Positions 23,399-32,468 of a DNA stretch of 53,198 nt are shown here, piece after piece. The notes beneath the pieces were generated by a model that was not told the origin of the DNA, did no database searches, and saw only the letters and a list, made by a program, of their open reading frames with translations. The stretch covers positions 1 through 53,198 of the forward strand of contig DUUV01000157.1 of NCBI GenBank assembly GCA_012841375.1. Direction: 5' to 3'. A program made the position numbers and the translations under genes. Every line of letters starts with the position of its first letter. The stretch's first letter is position 1. This stretch comes from Candidatus Fermentithermobacillaceae bacterium (GTDB lineage Bacteria; Bacillota; Sulfobacillia; Fermentithermobacillales; Fermentithermobacillaceae).

Positions 23399-24478
23399 TT
23401 ATTTTGCTGCTTCGTGGGCCAGACGGACGAGAGCGTCGATCATCTCTTCCTCAGGAACCCTTCCCAGAACCTTTCCCCGCATAAAGAGGATTCCGCCGTC
23501 ACGGCCGCAGGCTACTCCAACATCCGCTTCTTTGGCTTCTCCGGGCCCGTTCACAGGACAACCCATGATTGCCACTTTCAGGGGGGCACGTATGTCACGG
23601 AGCCTTGCCGCTACTCCTTCGGCAACGGGTATGAGGTTTACCTGCGTTCTTCCGCAAGTCGGACACGATATTATCTCGGGACCGAAGAAAGCCACTTCGG
23701 CGGCCTGAAGGATGTCCCGGCCCGCCTTCACTTCATCAAGAGGTGAACCCGTCAAAGAAACCCGCAGAGTATCGCCCAGGCCCAGTGTCAGCAGCGACGA
23801 TATCCCTACCGCGGACTTGACGACGCCTCGAACGCCGGGTCCCGCTTCCGTTATCCCGATGTGGAACGGCCACCGGGTCTTCTCAGCCATGAGCGTGTAA
23901 GCCTTCACCGTCGCCCGCACGCCCGAGGACTTGAGGGAAATCACAAGGTTGCCGGTTCCGCTATCTTCCAGATATCCCAGGGCGCGTTCGGCGCTTTCAA
24001 CGAGAGCCTCGGGAACCGGACCTCCGTGCTTTTCAAGGATGTCCCTCTCAACCGAACCGCCGTTGATGCCTATCCTGATGGCAGTCCCTCTCTCCCGTGC
24101 CCTCTCTGCGACGGCGAGAAGTTTCTGGGGACCGCCGATGTTCCCGGGGTTGACTCTGATCTTGTCAGCACCCGCCAGAATGGCGGCAATGGCCAGGTTG
24201 TGGTCGAAGTGGATGTCCGCTACGATGGGACACATAGCTCCTGCTTTGATCTTCCGGAGGGCCTCGGCCGCTTCCATATCGGGGACGGCCACCCTGACGA
24301 TATCGGCGCCTGCTGCCGCGCACTCATTCACCTGCGCAAGAGTGGACCCTACGTCCCGGGTATCGGTCTTGGTCATGGTCTGGACCGAGACAGGACTGTC
24401 GCCGCCTATGACGACATTGCCGCAGCGGACCTGATGAGTCTCGCGACGCTTGAAGACCCGTTCCACGTCCCCGCACAT
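23399..24478 (-). CDS. ispG: 4-hydroxy-3-methylbut-2-enyl diphosphate synthase
   Basis: The MEP-pathway enzyme that reduces methylerythritol cyclodiphosphate to HMBPP using a [4Fe-4S] cluster (359 aa). The N-terminal TIM barrel begins GNVVIGGDSPVSVQTMTKTD. The cluster ligands are in SCPTCGR and in the C-terminal EADVGVACGRDGG and MGCPVNGPGE region. The length is usual for the bacterial short form. It begins immediately after the rseP stop with no strong ribosome binding site, so translation may depend on coupling. With dxr upstream it puts two MEP-pathway steps in one operon. Confidence 0.95.
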   Translation of the reverse strand: MCGDVERVFKRRETHQVRCGNVVIGGDSPVSVQTMTKTDTRDVGSTLAQVNECAAAGADIVRVAVPDMEAAEALRKIKAGAMCPIVADIHFDHNLAIAAILAGADKIRVNPGNIGGPQKLLAVAERARERGTAIRIGINGGSVERDILEKHGGPVPEALVESAERALGYLEDSGTGNLVISLKSSGVRATVKAYTLMAEKTRWPFHIGITEAGPGVRGVVKSAVGISSLLTLGLGDTLRVSLTGSPLDEVKAGRDILQAAEVAFFGPEIISCPTCGRTQVNLIPVAEGVAARLRDIRAPLKVAIMGCPVNGPGEAKEADVGVACGRDGGILFMRGKVLGRVPEEEMIDALVRLAHEAAK

Positions 24479-24480
24479 GG

Positions 24481-25515
24481 TTATCTCACTAGCCTCAGGA
24501 TGTCTTTATAGCTGATGAACACAAACAACGACATGAGCAGGAAGAACCCGACAAAGTGAACAAGGCTCTCCTTCTCCGGGTCGACGGGCTTCCCCCGAAC
24601 TCCTTCCGCCGCCAGGAATATGAGCCTGCTTCCATCCAGCGCCGGTATGGGCAGCAGGTTAATGAGCCCCAGGTTCGCAGACAGCGCTCCGAAGAGGTAG
24701 ACGAGCTCGCCAAGTCCTGTCCTGGCTGCTTCGCCGAGTATCTGGGTGATGCCGATGGGGCCGGTCACCTCTGGGGCGATCTTCCCGGCGATCATGCCGA
24801 TGATGCCCTGGATCCAGAGGACGCTCACAAGCAGGGTTTCCCTGATCCCTTGGTACAAACCTGCTATGAGGTTCATGCGTCTGGCTACGACTGTCGGGCG
24901 GACACCTATCAGTCCGGATCCTCCAACTTCCACCGGCACCATCTGGACGTCGAACTGCTCTCCGCCTCTCACCAAGGTGAGAGTCACCGTCTTTCCAGCG
25001 CTGGGCTGGATTCTACCGGTCAGTTCCTCCCACGATTGAATGGGGATGCCATCAATCGCGATCACTCTGTCACCCGCCTCCACCCCGGCAAGTTCTGCCG
25101 GGTAGCCGGGCATGATCTCGGAAAATGTCGTGGTCGGCGTGTTTATGCCCACCAACGAAAACACAACAAAGAACGCGACTGCGGCTATCAAGAGGTTTGC
25201 CAGAGGACCCGAGAAGATGATTGCCGCTCGCCTGCCGGGTGAAAGGCTGCTCAGAAGGCGATCACGCGGCAGGCCTGCGTCATCGTCGGCCGCCCGGGCG
25301 TCTTCTCCCGCGAAACGGTTGTAGCCTCCAAGCGGGATCAGGCGAAGTGAGTACTTGGTCTCGCCTTTCTGCCACGAAAAGACCTCCGGGCCCATGCCGA
25401 TGGCAAATTCGTGGATGTATACTCCTGTCCGTCTACCCGCAAGGAAGTGTCCCAGCTCGTGGAAAGTCACGAGGACCCCCAAGAGGACTACGGCGAGGAT
25501 GACCTCTGGCACCAT
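24481..25515 (-). CDS. rseP: RIP metalloprotease RseP (site-2 protease)
   Basis: A membrane-embedded zinc protease (344 aa) that cleaves transmembrane anti-sigma factors and other membrane peptides. HELGH (H19, E20, H23) lies in the first membrane segment, one PDZ domain occupies about residues 125-205, and the third metal ligand is in NLLPIPALDGSR. The ATG has AAGGAG six bases upstream. It lies between dxr and ispG, the usual order in Clostridia-like genomes. Confidence 0.95.
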   Translation of the reverse strand: MVPEVILAVVLLGVLVTFHELGHFLAGRRTGVYIHEFAIGMGPEVFSWQKGETKYSLRLIPLGGYNRFAGEDARAADDDAGLPRDRLLSSLSPGRRAAIIFSGPLANLLIAAVAFFVVFSLVGINTPTTTFSEIMPGYPAELAGVEAGDRVIAIDGIPIQSWEELTGRIQPSAGKTVTLTLVRGGEQFDVQMVPVEVGGSGLIGVRPTVVARRMNLIAGLYQGIRETLLVSVLWIQGIIGMIAGKIAPEVTGPIGITQILGEAARTGLGELVYLFGALSANLGLINLLPIPALDGSRLIFLAAEGVRGKPVDPEKESLVHFVGFFLLMSLFVFISYKDILRLVR

Positions 25516-25526
25516 ACATCGTCTCC

Positions 25527-26678
25527 TTAATGCAAGAGTTCTCTTACTTTCCGTCCGGCGCGAGCCGCTTCTTGGTATAGGATGTCCAGACCATCCACGG
25601 ATCTCGGTTTGTAGTCATCCAAGAGCCGGCAGAGAACTCTACAGATATCTAGAAATCCGATTCGCCCGGCCAGGAACTCGCGGACCAAGACCTCGTCGGC
25701 GTACGAAAGCGCGCACGGCGCCGTACCACCCATCTTTCCTGCCCTGTGTCCCAACGTTACGCCCGGAAATCTCGTAACGTCCGGTTCCTCAAAGGTAAGC
25801 GTCCCTTGATAGGGCGACAGAGACGGAACGACTCCCCCACGCCTTTCAGGATACGTTATGCCGTAACTAATCGCTAAACTCATGTCGGGCACCGAGGCTT
25901 GGGCTTTGGTTGAGCCGTCCACGAACGTCACCATAGAGTGTACGATACTCTGACGGTGAATGACGACTTTGAGTTTCTCATAGGGCACGCCGAAGAGAAA
26001 ATGGGCTTCCATGACCTCAAGCGACTTGTTGACGAGAGTGGCTGAGTCAACGGTGACCTTCTTGCCCATCTTCCAGGTGGGATGAGCCAGTACTTCGTCA
26101 GGCGTCACATGCCGGAGGCGCTCCGGTTCGTAATCCCGGAGGGCTCCTCCGGAAGCGGTAAGCACTACCTCGGCAACAGAGCCCGGATCTTCGCCCAAAA
26201 GACACTGGAACACGGCCGAATGCTCGGAATCGACGGGGACCAGCCGTCCCGGGTTGCCCCTAAGGAAAGGCTCAATCATATCTCCGGCCGACACCAGGGC
26301 CTCTTTCCCGGCGAACGCGACCCGCTTTCCGCTCTCCAAAGCGCCGAGGAGGGGCGCGATCCCGGCGAATCCGGGCACGGCATGGACAACCACCGTGGCG
26401 TCCTCTAGTGCGGCGCAGGCGGAGACGCCTTCCGGTCCGGAGAGAACCTTGACCCGGTCCAAACCGAAGGACCCTTTTTCTCGCTCGGCAGCCATTGCAG
26501 CGAGCGGATCTTCCAACGCGATCACGCTTGCGCCGAATTCTCTCGCCTGGGCGAGGATCTGCTCCCAGTTGGTGGCGGCGGCAAGAGCGACGACCTTAAG
26601 GCCCGGGTCGTTCTTGACGACATCGAGGGTCTGCAATCCGATGGAGCCTGTGGAACCTAGCACCGACAAGGATATCAG
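25527..26678 (-). CDS. dxr: 1-deoxy-D-xylulose 5-phosphate reductoisomerase
   Basis: The first committed MEP-pathway enzyme, converting DXP to MEP with NADPH (383 aa from the start chosen). The NADPH loop SVLGSTGSIG is at the N-terminus. The metal-binding and substrate region has DSEHSAVFQ, and the ALRDYEPERLRHVTPDEVLAHP and WKMGKKVTVDSATL blocks are intact. The only ATG/GTG/TTG choice is TTG at 26669. I prefer the CTG at 26678: it overlaps the preceding gene's TGA as CTGA, has GGTGGTG about six bases upstream, and restores the usual family length before LSVLGSTG. A stop codon just upstream (26684) prevents any longer protein. Confidence 0.93.
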   Translation of the reverse strand: MISLSVLGSTGSIGLQTLDVVKNDPGLKVVALAAATNWEQILAQAREFGASVIALEDPLAAMAAEREKGSFGLDRVKVLSGPEGVSACAALEDATVVVHAVPGFAGIAPLLGALESGKRVAFAGKEALVSAGDMIEPFLRGNPGRLVPVDSEHSAVFQCLLGEDPGSVAEVVLTASGGALRDYEPERLRHVTPDEVLAHPTWKMGKKVTVDSATLVNKSLEVMEAHFLFGVPYEKLKVVIHRQSIVHSMVTFVDGSTKAQASVPDMSLAISYGITYPERRGGVVPSLSPYQGTLTFEEPDVTRFPGVTLGHRAGKMGGTAPCALSYADEVLVREFLAGRIGFLDICRVLCRLLDDYKPRSVDGLDILYQEAARAGRKVRELLH

Positions 26679-27712
26679 CGGTTAGCACCACCTTCATGCG
26701 GGATAAGCCCAGATCCCCACATGCCCTTGACCAGCAGGGCGGTAAGTGGACCGTATATGAGACCCGGTCCACCGAAGAGCCTGAAGCCGGCGTAGATGGA
26801 TATCAGCGTCACAAGAGGATGAAGCCCCAGCTCGCGCCCCACCAGATGGGTTTGGGCCACTTGCCTGAAGGCAGAGACGACCCCGTACAGCACCAAGAGT
26901 CCCACGGCAAAGCCCGGTTCACCCCAAGCGAAATGATAGATAACCCAGGGAAGGTAGAAGAGGCCGGGCCCCAAGATAGGCAGCACGTCCAGGAGGGCCA
27001 AGACAAGTCCCAGGGCCACCGCGTAGCGGGATCCAAGGAGCGTCAGCCCGATGACGTTGGCTATCATCGTAAGGGTCACCAACAGCGCCTGGGCGCGTAT
27101 GAAACCGGCTATTCCACTCAAAATGTCCATCTCGATGTTCTTTATCTGTCCAAAGACTCTAGAAGGCACCACAGACCTAACGAAAGCGCCGATGATCGCC
27201 CTATCCCGCATAGCGAAGTAAGTCGACAGGAAGGTGAACAGCGTGGTCACTGCAAACCCGGGAACTCCCCAGAACACGCCTCCGGCGCCCGTCACGATCA
27301 CAGACAGGAGACTGTAGATCCTGTTCCACTGCTCCTGAGCCACTCTGGCCAAAGGTTCGGGCAACTGGGAGGAGATATCCCCCGCTATCCTGAGCAATTC
27401 CGAGAGGACCCGGTTGAAGTCGATGTAATAATGGGGCAACCCTTTGTAGAGATCGGTGAGCTCCGCCGCCACCCTCGTTATGCCCCAGGAAAGGAGAAGC
27501 GCCAAGACCGCGACGAGCCCGACCACCACCAAGGCCGCCGCCGGCGCCCTTCTTATTCTAAACTTGGCCGTCAGATAACTGACCACGGGCTCCAGTAGAA
27601 AAGCCACGGCTACTCCGATGACAAACGGCATCACATAGCCCATCAAGTACTTCAAGAAGAGGTAGATGGCCAGGAATAGGAACGCGAGATAGCCGACTGT
27701 CCTGGTCGTCAA
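26675..27712 (-). CDS. AI-2E family (PerM/TqsA-like) membrane protein
   Basis: A 345-aa polytopic membrane protein of the AI-2E family. Paired N-terminal helices (residues 8-45), a third helix (61-82), a soluble middle part (about 85-155) and a cluster of C-terminal helices containing LDVLPILGPGLFYLPW fit the family. Some members export autoinducer-2, others move sodium or serve in sporulation; the role here is open. It starts at a TTG with GGAGG seven bases upstream. Its place between cdsA and dxr breaks the common cdsA-dxr adjacency. Confidence 0.8.
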   Translation of the reverse strand: MTTRTVGYLAFLFLAIYLFLKYLMGYVMPFVIGVAVAFLLEPVVSYLTAKFRIRRAPAAALVVVGLVAVLALLLSWGITRVAAELTDLYKGLPHYYIDFNRVLSELLRIAGDISSQLPEPLARVAQEQWNRIYSLLSVIVTGAGGVFWGVPGFAVTTLFTFLSTYFAMRDRAIIGAFVRSVVPSRVFGQIKNIEMDILSGIAGFIRAQALLVTLTMIANVIGLTLLGSRYAVALGLVLALLDVLPILGPGLFYLPWVIYHFAWGEPGFAVGLLVLYGVVSAFRQVAQTHLVGRELGLHPLVTLISIYAGFRLFGGPGLIYGPLTALLVKGMWGSGLIPHEGGANR

Positions 27713-27755
27713 ATGCGAGCCTCCCCATTACCCATATATCGTCACTCTGAGGGTC

Positions 27756-28550
27756 CTATGAAGCCATGATCATCCCATACAGCACCCTGAGGATAAGACC
27801 GCCCGCGCCCGTAAAAAGCAGGCTGTCAAAACGGTCAAGCACGCCGCCGTGTCCGGGCATTACGTTGCCGGAATCCTTGACTTGTGCCCAACGCTTAAGA
27901 CGTGATTCCACAAGATCGCCGAGTTCGGCCAATACGCTCAAGACAAGCCCTGAGAACGCCCCGAACCAGAGGGGTATCTCGAAATACCTGGAAGCGACGA
28001 CCCCTACGACTAGAGACAGACACACGCCTGACACCGCGCCTTCCCAAGACTTGCCGGGGCTGATGGATGGGGCCAACTTGTGGCGTCCAAAAGCCATCCC
28101 TCCCAGGTAGGCGCCTACATCGGTCGCCCAGGTTGCCACGAGGACTATGAGCGCCCAAGCCCTTCCGTCTTCACCTGTCCTGAGGAGAGCCAGACAGCCC
28201 AGGAGCCCGCCTATGTACATCATGCCGGAGAGCGCGAACATCGCCGAAGGGAAGTTGCCCCGCCATAGAGACAGAGAGAGGACGATAAGCACTCCGCCCG
28301 CCAGAGCAGTGACCAGACTGAATGAGCCCCTGAGATACGTGGAAAACACCACTGCCGCGCAGACTGCGGCGAACATGGGGTCGAGTGCCACTCCCGCCGC
28401 GCCCAACAACTTCCGGTATTCCACGCCCGCCAGGAAAGCCACCAGAGCCAAGAACGCCAGGAAGTACCAGCCGCCGAAGTAGAATATAGAGAACACGAGA
28501 GGAGCGAAGACCAAAGAAGACAACGTCCTCTCCCTAAGCACCCGTATCAT
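27756..28550 (-). CDS. cdsA: Phosphatidate cytidylyltransferase (CDP-diglyceride synthase)
   Basis: A membrane enzyme (264 aa) that makes CDP-diacylglycerol from phosphatidate and CTP for phospholipid synthesis. Several hydrophobic segments precede the C-terminal signature, KRWAQVKDSGNVMPGHGGVL followed by DRFDSL, which contains the catalytic acids. The ATG overlaps the uppS stop as ATGA, implying translational coupling. Confidence 0.95.
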   Translation of the reverse strand: MIRVLRERTLSSLVFAPLVFSIFYFGGWYFLAFLALVAFLAGVEYRKLLGAAGVALDPMFAAVCAAVVFSTYLRGSFSLVTALAGGVLIVLSLSLWRGNFPSAMFALSGMMYIGGLLGCLALLRTGEDGRAWALIVLVATWATDVGAYLGGMAFGRHKLAPSISPGKSWEGAVSGVCLSLVVGVVASRYFEIPLWFGAFSGLVLSVLAELGDLVESRLKRWAQVKDSGNVMPGHGGVLDRFDSLLFTGAGGLILRVLYGMIMAS

Positions 28551-29341
28551 TCCCTTCTGACATCGCCGAACCGCCTATGCCTGCCTTGGTACTCTATGAT
28601 CGCCTTGTAAAGGTCCCGGGGCCCGAAATCGGGCCAGAGCACATCGGTGAACACCAATTCGGCGTACGCCGCCTCCCACAACAGAAAGTTTGAGAGGCGC
28701 ATTTCGCCTGAAGTCCTTATCACCAGATCTACGTCGGGAGCCGAAGGCTCGTATAGGAACCGCCTGAAATCTTCCTCATCGACGGTCGCCAGTTCCTTCT
28801 CTCTATCCTTATACGACGCCGCCAGCCTTTTGGCTGCGTCCACCATCTCCTGCCGCCCGCCGTAATTCACCGCCAGAAGCACTGACAGCTTGTCTCCCCG
28901 GGCAGTGTCGGCCACCAGTCTCTCGAGGGCTTGTACAACCTGACGGGGCAGATCTCTCCAACGTCCTACGGGCGTCACCCTGATCCCTTTCTTGATGAAG
29001 TCGCTCCTGTCCTCTTTGGCGTACTCCACCACAAGGTTCATGAGGAACTGGACTTCTTGCTTGGGACGCTTCCAGTTCTCGGTCGAAAAAACGTAGAACG
29101 TACAGAACTTCACGCCCAAACGAATCAGGGCGGGAAGGCATCGTTTGATGCTCTCTACTCCCGCCCTGTGGCCTTCATAGCGCTTCTTTCCCCTTGAGAG
29201 CGCCCATCTCCCGTTCCCGTCCATAACAATCCCCACATGAACGGGGATACTCCCCGAAAGGGCTCTCTCAAGGAGGACATCCTCAGAAAGGGCCTCCCCT
29301 TCTCCTGCAGCCACGCCTTGAGATGGTTCTCCGGCGCTCAA
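28547..29341 (-). CDS. uppS: Undecaprenyl diphosphate synthase
   Basis: The cis-prenyltransferase (264 aa) that makes the C55 lipid carrier for cell wall synthesis. The catalytic IVMDGNGRWA motif is at about residues 38-47, with RHRFGDV at the C-terminus and a conserved RTSGEMRLSNFLLWEAAYAE segment. An N-terminal extension of about 30 residues precedes the core. The frame starts at a TTG overlapping the frr stop; a GTG eleven codons further in is a possible alternative. Confidence 0.95.
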   Translation of the reverse strand: MSAGEPSQGVAAGEGEALSEDVLLERALSGSIPVHVGIVMDGNGRWALSRGKKRYEGHRAGVESIKRCLPALIRLGVKFCTFYVFSTENWKRPKQEVQFLMNLVVEYAKEDRSDFIKKGIRVTPVGRWRDLPRQVVQALERLVADTARGDKLSVLLAVNYGGRQEMVDAAKRLAASYKDREKELATVDEEDFRRFLYEPSAPDVDLVIRTSGEMRLSNFLLWEAAYAELVFTDVLWPDFGPRDLYKAIIEYQGRHRRFGDVRRE

Positions 29342-29898
29342 ACCTCCATTACTTCCTTTTCCTTGGCGGCGACTACCTCATCAACCGCCTTTATGTACTT
29401 GTCGGTCAGCTTCTGCACTTTGTCCTGGATCTTGCGGGATTGGTCCTCGGAGAATTGTTTATCCTTCTCGGCCTTCTTGATGACCTCGATGGTCTCACGC
29501 CTCAGGTTCCGCACGCTTACCTTCTCGGCTTCAGCCTGTTTGCGGATTCCCTTGACTATCTCCTGCCTCCGCTCGCCCGAGAGGGCGGGAATGTTCACTC
29601 TGATAACGTTGCCGTCGTTTACGGGCATGACGCCGAGGTCGGCCTTCTGGATCGCCTTTTCGATGGCTCCCAGCATCTTCTTGTCCCAAGCCTGCACTAC
29701 CAGGGTCCTTGGGGGCGTGACACCGATGGTGGCCACTTGGTTGACCGGCGTCGGCACTCCGTAGTAGTCAACCATGACCTTCTCAAGAAGGGCCGGGCTG
29801 GCTCTCCCTGCTCTCGTCGCGGCCAGTGTCTTCTTGAAAGCTTCGATGATCTTCTTCATCTTCTCCTCGGCTTCCTGAAGGATCGTCTTCTCGTCCAT
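29338..29898 (-). CDS. frr: Ribosome recycling factor
   Basis: A 186-aa factor that splits post-termination ribosomes with EF-G. The sequence spans the two-domain RRF fold with ATRAGRASPALLEKV near the start and NVIRVNIPALSGERRQEIVK in the middle. I chose the ATG at 29898, which has GGGGAGGG six bases upstream and yields the normal family length; the frame extends a further 12 codons upstream. One base separates it from the pyrH stop. Confidence 0.95.
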   Translation of the reverse strand: MDEKTILQEAEEKMKKIIEAFKKTLAATRAGRASPALLEKVMVDYYGVPTPVNQVATIGVTPPRTLVVQAWDKKMLGAIEKAIQKADLGVMPVNDGNVIRVNIPALSGERRQEIVKGIRKQAEAEKVSVRNLRRETIEVIKKAEKDKQFSEDQSRKIQDKVQKLTDKYIKAVDEVVAAKEKEVMEV

Positions 29899-29899
29899 C

Positions 29900-30628
29900 T
29901 CATTCCCTCCCCACAAAGGTTCCGACTTTTTCACCGCACACGGCCTTTTCTATGTTACCATAAACATCCAGATCAAATACGATAAGCGGTATACGGTTGT
30001 CCATACAGAGGGTAGTGGCAGTAGCGTCCATGACCTTGAGGCGCCTGCTCAAGAGCTCCATGTAATCCAGACGGTCGAATCGGACCGCGTCCGGATTCTG
30101 GTTGGGGTCCGAGTCGTAGACCCCATCGGTCCCCCGTTTCGCCATGAGGATGGCTTCGGCCCCGATCTCGGTCGCCCGTAGCGCGGCAGTGGTGTCCGTC
30201 GTGAAGTACGGGTTACCTGAACCTGCGCCGAAGATCACAATCCGGCGGTTCTTGAGGTGATGGATAGCTTTCCTCCGGATATACGGCTCGGCCACTTCCC
30301 TCATATCTATGGCCGTCATGAGCCTGGTTTCGACTCCAAGACGCTCCAAACCCACTTGAAGCGCCATACCGTTCATCACCGTGGCCAACATCCCCATATA
30401 ATCGGAGGTGGCCCTGTCGAGGCCTTGGGACTCGCCCTTTACGCCCCTCCAGAAGTTGCCACCTCCAACCACGACCGCTATCTCAACGTTCATGTTATGG
30501 ACGTTCACGACCTGTTCCGCCACACGACCTATGACCGACAGGTCGAGTCCGAATCCGGACGGACCCGCCATGGCTTCTCCTGAGAGTTTCAGTATCACCC
30601 GGCGATACTTCGGGGTCTTCCCACCCAC
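29900..30628 (-). CDS. pyrH: UMP kinase
   Basis: A 242-aa hexameric UMP kinase of the amino acid kinase fold. It starts [12 protein letters not shown], and carries GGGNFWRG and the acceptor-binding region [19 protein letters not shown]. The GTG start has GGAGGGATT about six bases upstream. It supplies UDP for nucleic acid and cell wall precursors and sits between tsf and frr as is common in bacteria. Confidence 0.96.
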   Translation of the reverse strand: MGGKTPKYRRVILKLSGEAMAGPSGFGLDLSVIGRVAEQVVNVHNMNVEIAVVVGGGNFWRGVKGESQGLDRATSDYMGMLATVMNGMALQVGLERLGVETRLMTAIDMREVAEPYIRRKAIHHLKNRRIVIFGAGSGNPYFTTDTTAALRATEIGAEAILMAKRGTDGVYDSDPNQNPDAVRFDRLDYMELLSRRLKVMDATATTLCMDNRIPLIVFDLDVYGNIEKAVCGEKVGTFVGRE

Positions 30629-30644
30629 GACAATCCCTCCGATT

Positions 30645-30680
30645 CGTTGTCTCTATTCCGTTCGTTGTCTCTACTCCGTT
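30645..30680. repeat. 18-bp tandem duplication between tsf and pyrH
   Basis: CGTTGTCTCTATTCCGTT is followed directly by CGTTGTCTCTACTCCGTT, with one mismatch. The pair fills most of the 59-base tsf-pyrH spacer just upstream of the pyrH ribosome binding site. No terminator is seen there. Confidence 0.85.
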
Positions 30681-30687
30681 ATCGAGC

Positions 30688-31281
30688 CTACTCTCCTATG
30701 GCCAGTCTGGCGAACTTGCCAATCACGATGTTCTCACCGAGCACGGCCACGGTGTTCGCGATGACATCCTTGACCTTCTTGGAATCGTCCCGGATGAACG
30801 GCTGTTCCAGAAGGCACACCCTCTCATAGAACTTGGCCAACCGGCCCTCGACGATCTTCTCTAGGACGGCCTCGGGCTTGCCTTCCTGCCTGGCCCGCTC
30901 TTTCTCCACTTCGATCTCGCGGTTCAGTTCGTCCTTGGGCACTTCCTCTTTTGAAACGAACTGGGGGTTTGCCCAGGCGATATGCATGGCTATCTCTGAA
31001 GCCAGTTTCTGAAACTGGTCGGTGCGGGCCACGAAGTCAGACTCGCACTTCATCTCCACAAGCACGCCTACTTTGTGATTGTGGTGGATGTAGGACGCGA
31101 CAATCCCTTCTTCGGCCGCGCGCCCGGCCTTCTTGGCGGCCGAGGCCAGGCCCTTCTTGCGGAGGAGGTCTATGGCTTTCTCCATGTCGCCCGTCTCCTG
31201 AAGGGCTCTCTTGCAGTCCATCATCCCGGCTCCGGTTCTCTGCCTGAGCTCTTTGATCATGTCAACAGTAATCTCGGGCAT
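30688..31281 (-). CDS. tsf: Translation elongation factor Ts, short form
   Basis: The nucleotide exchange factor of EF-Tu (197 aa). The N-terminal UBA-like part contains IKELRQRTGAGMMDCKRAL and the core holds the conserved HHNHKVGVLVEMKCESDFVAR. It is the short type found in thermophiles and many Bacillota, with one instead of two core subdomains compared with the about 280-aa E. coli protein. AGGAGG lies seven bases before the ATG and overlaps the end of rpsB. Confidence 0.96.
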   Translation of the reverse strand: MPEITVDMIKELRQRTGAGMMDCKRALQETGDMEKAIDLLRKKGLASAAKKAGRAAEEGIVASYIHHNHKVGVLVEMKCESDFVARTDQFQKLASEIAMHIAWANPQFVSKEEVPKDELNREIEVEKERARQEGKPEAVLEKIVEGRLAKFYERVCLLEQPFIRDDSKKVKDVIANTVAVLGENIVIGKFARLAIGE

Positions 31282-31283
31282 CT

Positions 31284-31985
31284 CTATTCCTCCTGAACTT
31301 GAGTTCCCTGCTTGCCCTCGAGGACCGAGTCGGCCATCTTGGACGAAATTAGTCTTACCGACCTTATGGCGTCATCGTTACCGGGGATGATGTAGTCCAC
31401 CTCGTCAGGGTCGCAGTTGGTGTCAACTATGGCGACCACGGGGATCCCCAGTCGTCGCGCTTCCAGAACGGCGATATGCTCTTTCCTCGGGTCAACGACA
31501 AACATCACGTCGGGAAGGTCCTGCATCCCCTTGATGCCCAGGAAGTACCTCTCCAGTTTGGCCTTGTCTTTCATGAGGAGGGCGGCTTCCTTCTTGGGGA
31601 GCCTCTCCAGATAGCCGCTGGTCTCCCATTCTTCCAGCTCCAAGAGGCGCTGGATGCGCTTCCTAATGGTCGAGAAGTTGGTGAGAGTGCCGCCCAGCCA
31701 CCTCTGGTTCACGTAGAACTCGCCGCACCTCTTGGCCTCGGTTTCCACCGCCTCTTGAGCCTGCTTCTTCGTGCCCACGAACAGCACGCGACCGCCTCCT
31801 TGAGCGGTAGAGCGCATAAAGTCATAGGCTTCTTCCAGCATGCGGACTGTTTTCTGGAGATCGATGATGTAGATGCCATTGCGTTCGATGAAGATGTAGG
31901 GCTTCATCTTCGGGTTCCACCTGCGGGTCTGGTGGCCGAAGTGGACTCCTGCTTCCAGGAGTTGCTTCATTGAAACTACGGACAA
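31284..31985 (-). CDS. rpsB: Small ribosomal subunit protein S2
   Basis: A 233-aa S2 protein with the typical start [20 protein letters not shown] and the conserved [18 protein letters not shown]. The frame begins at a TTG (31985) with GGAGGTG five bases upstream; this gives [10 protein letters not shown], which matches the family better than starting at the internal ATG six codons later. A 165-base leader precedes it. Confidence 0.95.
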   Translation of the reverse strand: MSVVSMKQLLEAGVHFGHQTRRWNPKMKPYIFIERNGIYIIDLQKTVRMLEEAYDFMRSTAQGGGRVLFVGTKKQAQEAVETEAKRCGEFYVNQRWLGGTLTNFSTIRKRIQRLLELEEWETSGYLERLPKKEAALLMKDKAKLERYFLGIKGMQDLPDVMFVVDPRKEHIAVLEARRLGIPVVAIVDTNCDPDEVDYIIPGNDDAIRSVRLISSKMADSVLEGKQGTQVQEE

Positions 31986-32094
31986 ATTAACACCTCCACG
32001 GTTTTTCCGCCGCGCCTTCGACGGCCCTTGGGACTCGAGAACCGAGCACCGGCAAGGTGCCTCCGGCAGCGTGTGTAGTGTTGAAACCGGACGT

Positions 32095-32125
32095 AGTATA
32101 TCACAAGAAGGGGGCGTTAGCCCAA
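32095..32125 (-). promoter_or_regulatory. Candidate promoter and leader of rpsB-tsf
   Basis: On the minus strand TTGGGC is separated by 19 bases from TATACT at 32100-32095. The spacing is long, so this is moderate support. The leader that follows has a GCACC/GGTGC hairpin at about 32046-32060, before the strong rpsB ribosome binding site. S2 autoregulation through its leader is known in other bacteria. Confidence 0.45.
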
Positions 32126-32150
32126 ACTTGGATCCAAGAGAAGTATGTGT

Positions 32151-32468
32151 CTAGGTACCTCTTATGTCGAGGATCTTCCCTTTTGACGGGTGCAGCGTGG
32201 ACGACTCTTCCTTGTCGTCGCTCCTTCCCCCGTGTTGGGCATCGGCGTCGTAGAAGGCTCCGCCTCCGCCGGGGCTATCGGTATCGGTCTTGTTGTCGGT
32301 CCAGGTCTTGGTCGCCTCGCTCACTGTCTGGTTCCTGTGGGAGAGCTCTTTGGCGAAGCCGATCATCTGGCTCTGAGCCTGGGCCTCGCCCTGGCGCACC
32401 AAAGTAGACGCGTACCTCGCCACATCGGGCGAGCGCGGCAGTGAAGCCAAAGCATCCAACGGTTTCAT
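32151..32468 (-). CDS. Small conserved protein at the end of the flagellar block
   Basis: A hydrophilic 105-aa protein starting MKPLDALASLPRS and ending GKILDIRGT. Proteins with this kind of start and a C-terminal GxxxDIR tail occur at the same place, between the FapA-like gene and rpsB, in other Clostridia-like genomes, as I recall; the function is unknown. The middle is rich in glutamine, aspartate and glycine and probably disordered. Its ATG overlaps the previous stop as ATGA, so it is translationally coupled to the FapA-family gene. Confidence 0.65.
   Translation of the reverse strand: MKPLDALASLPRSPDVARYASTLVRQGEAQAQSQMIGFAKELSHRNQTVSEATKTWTDNKTDTDSPGGGGAFYDADAQHGGRSDDKEESSTLHPSKGKILDIRGT

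Noticed and set aside
26696-27598. 300-codon plus-strand frame opposite the AI-2E family gene
   Set aside because: Composition is charged and repetitive as expected for the antisense of membrane-protein codons; the minus strand has clear hydrophobic helices.
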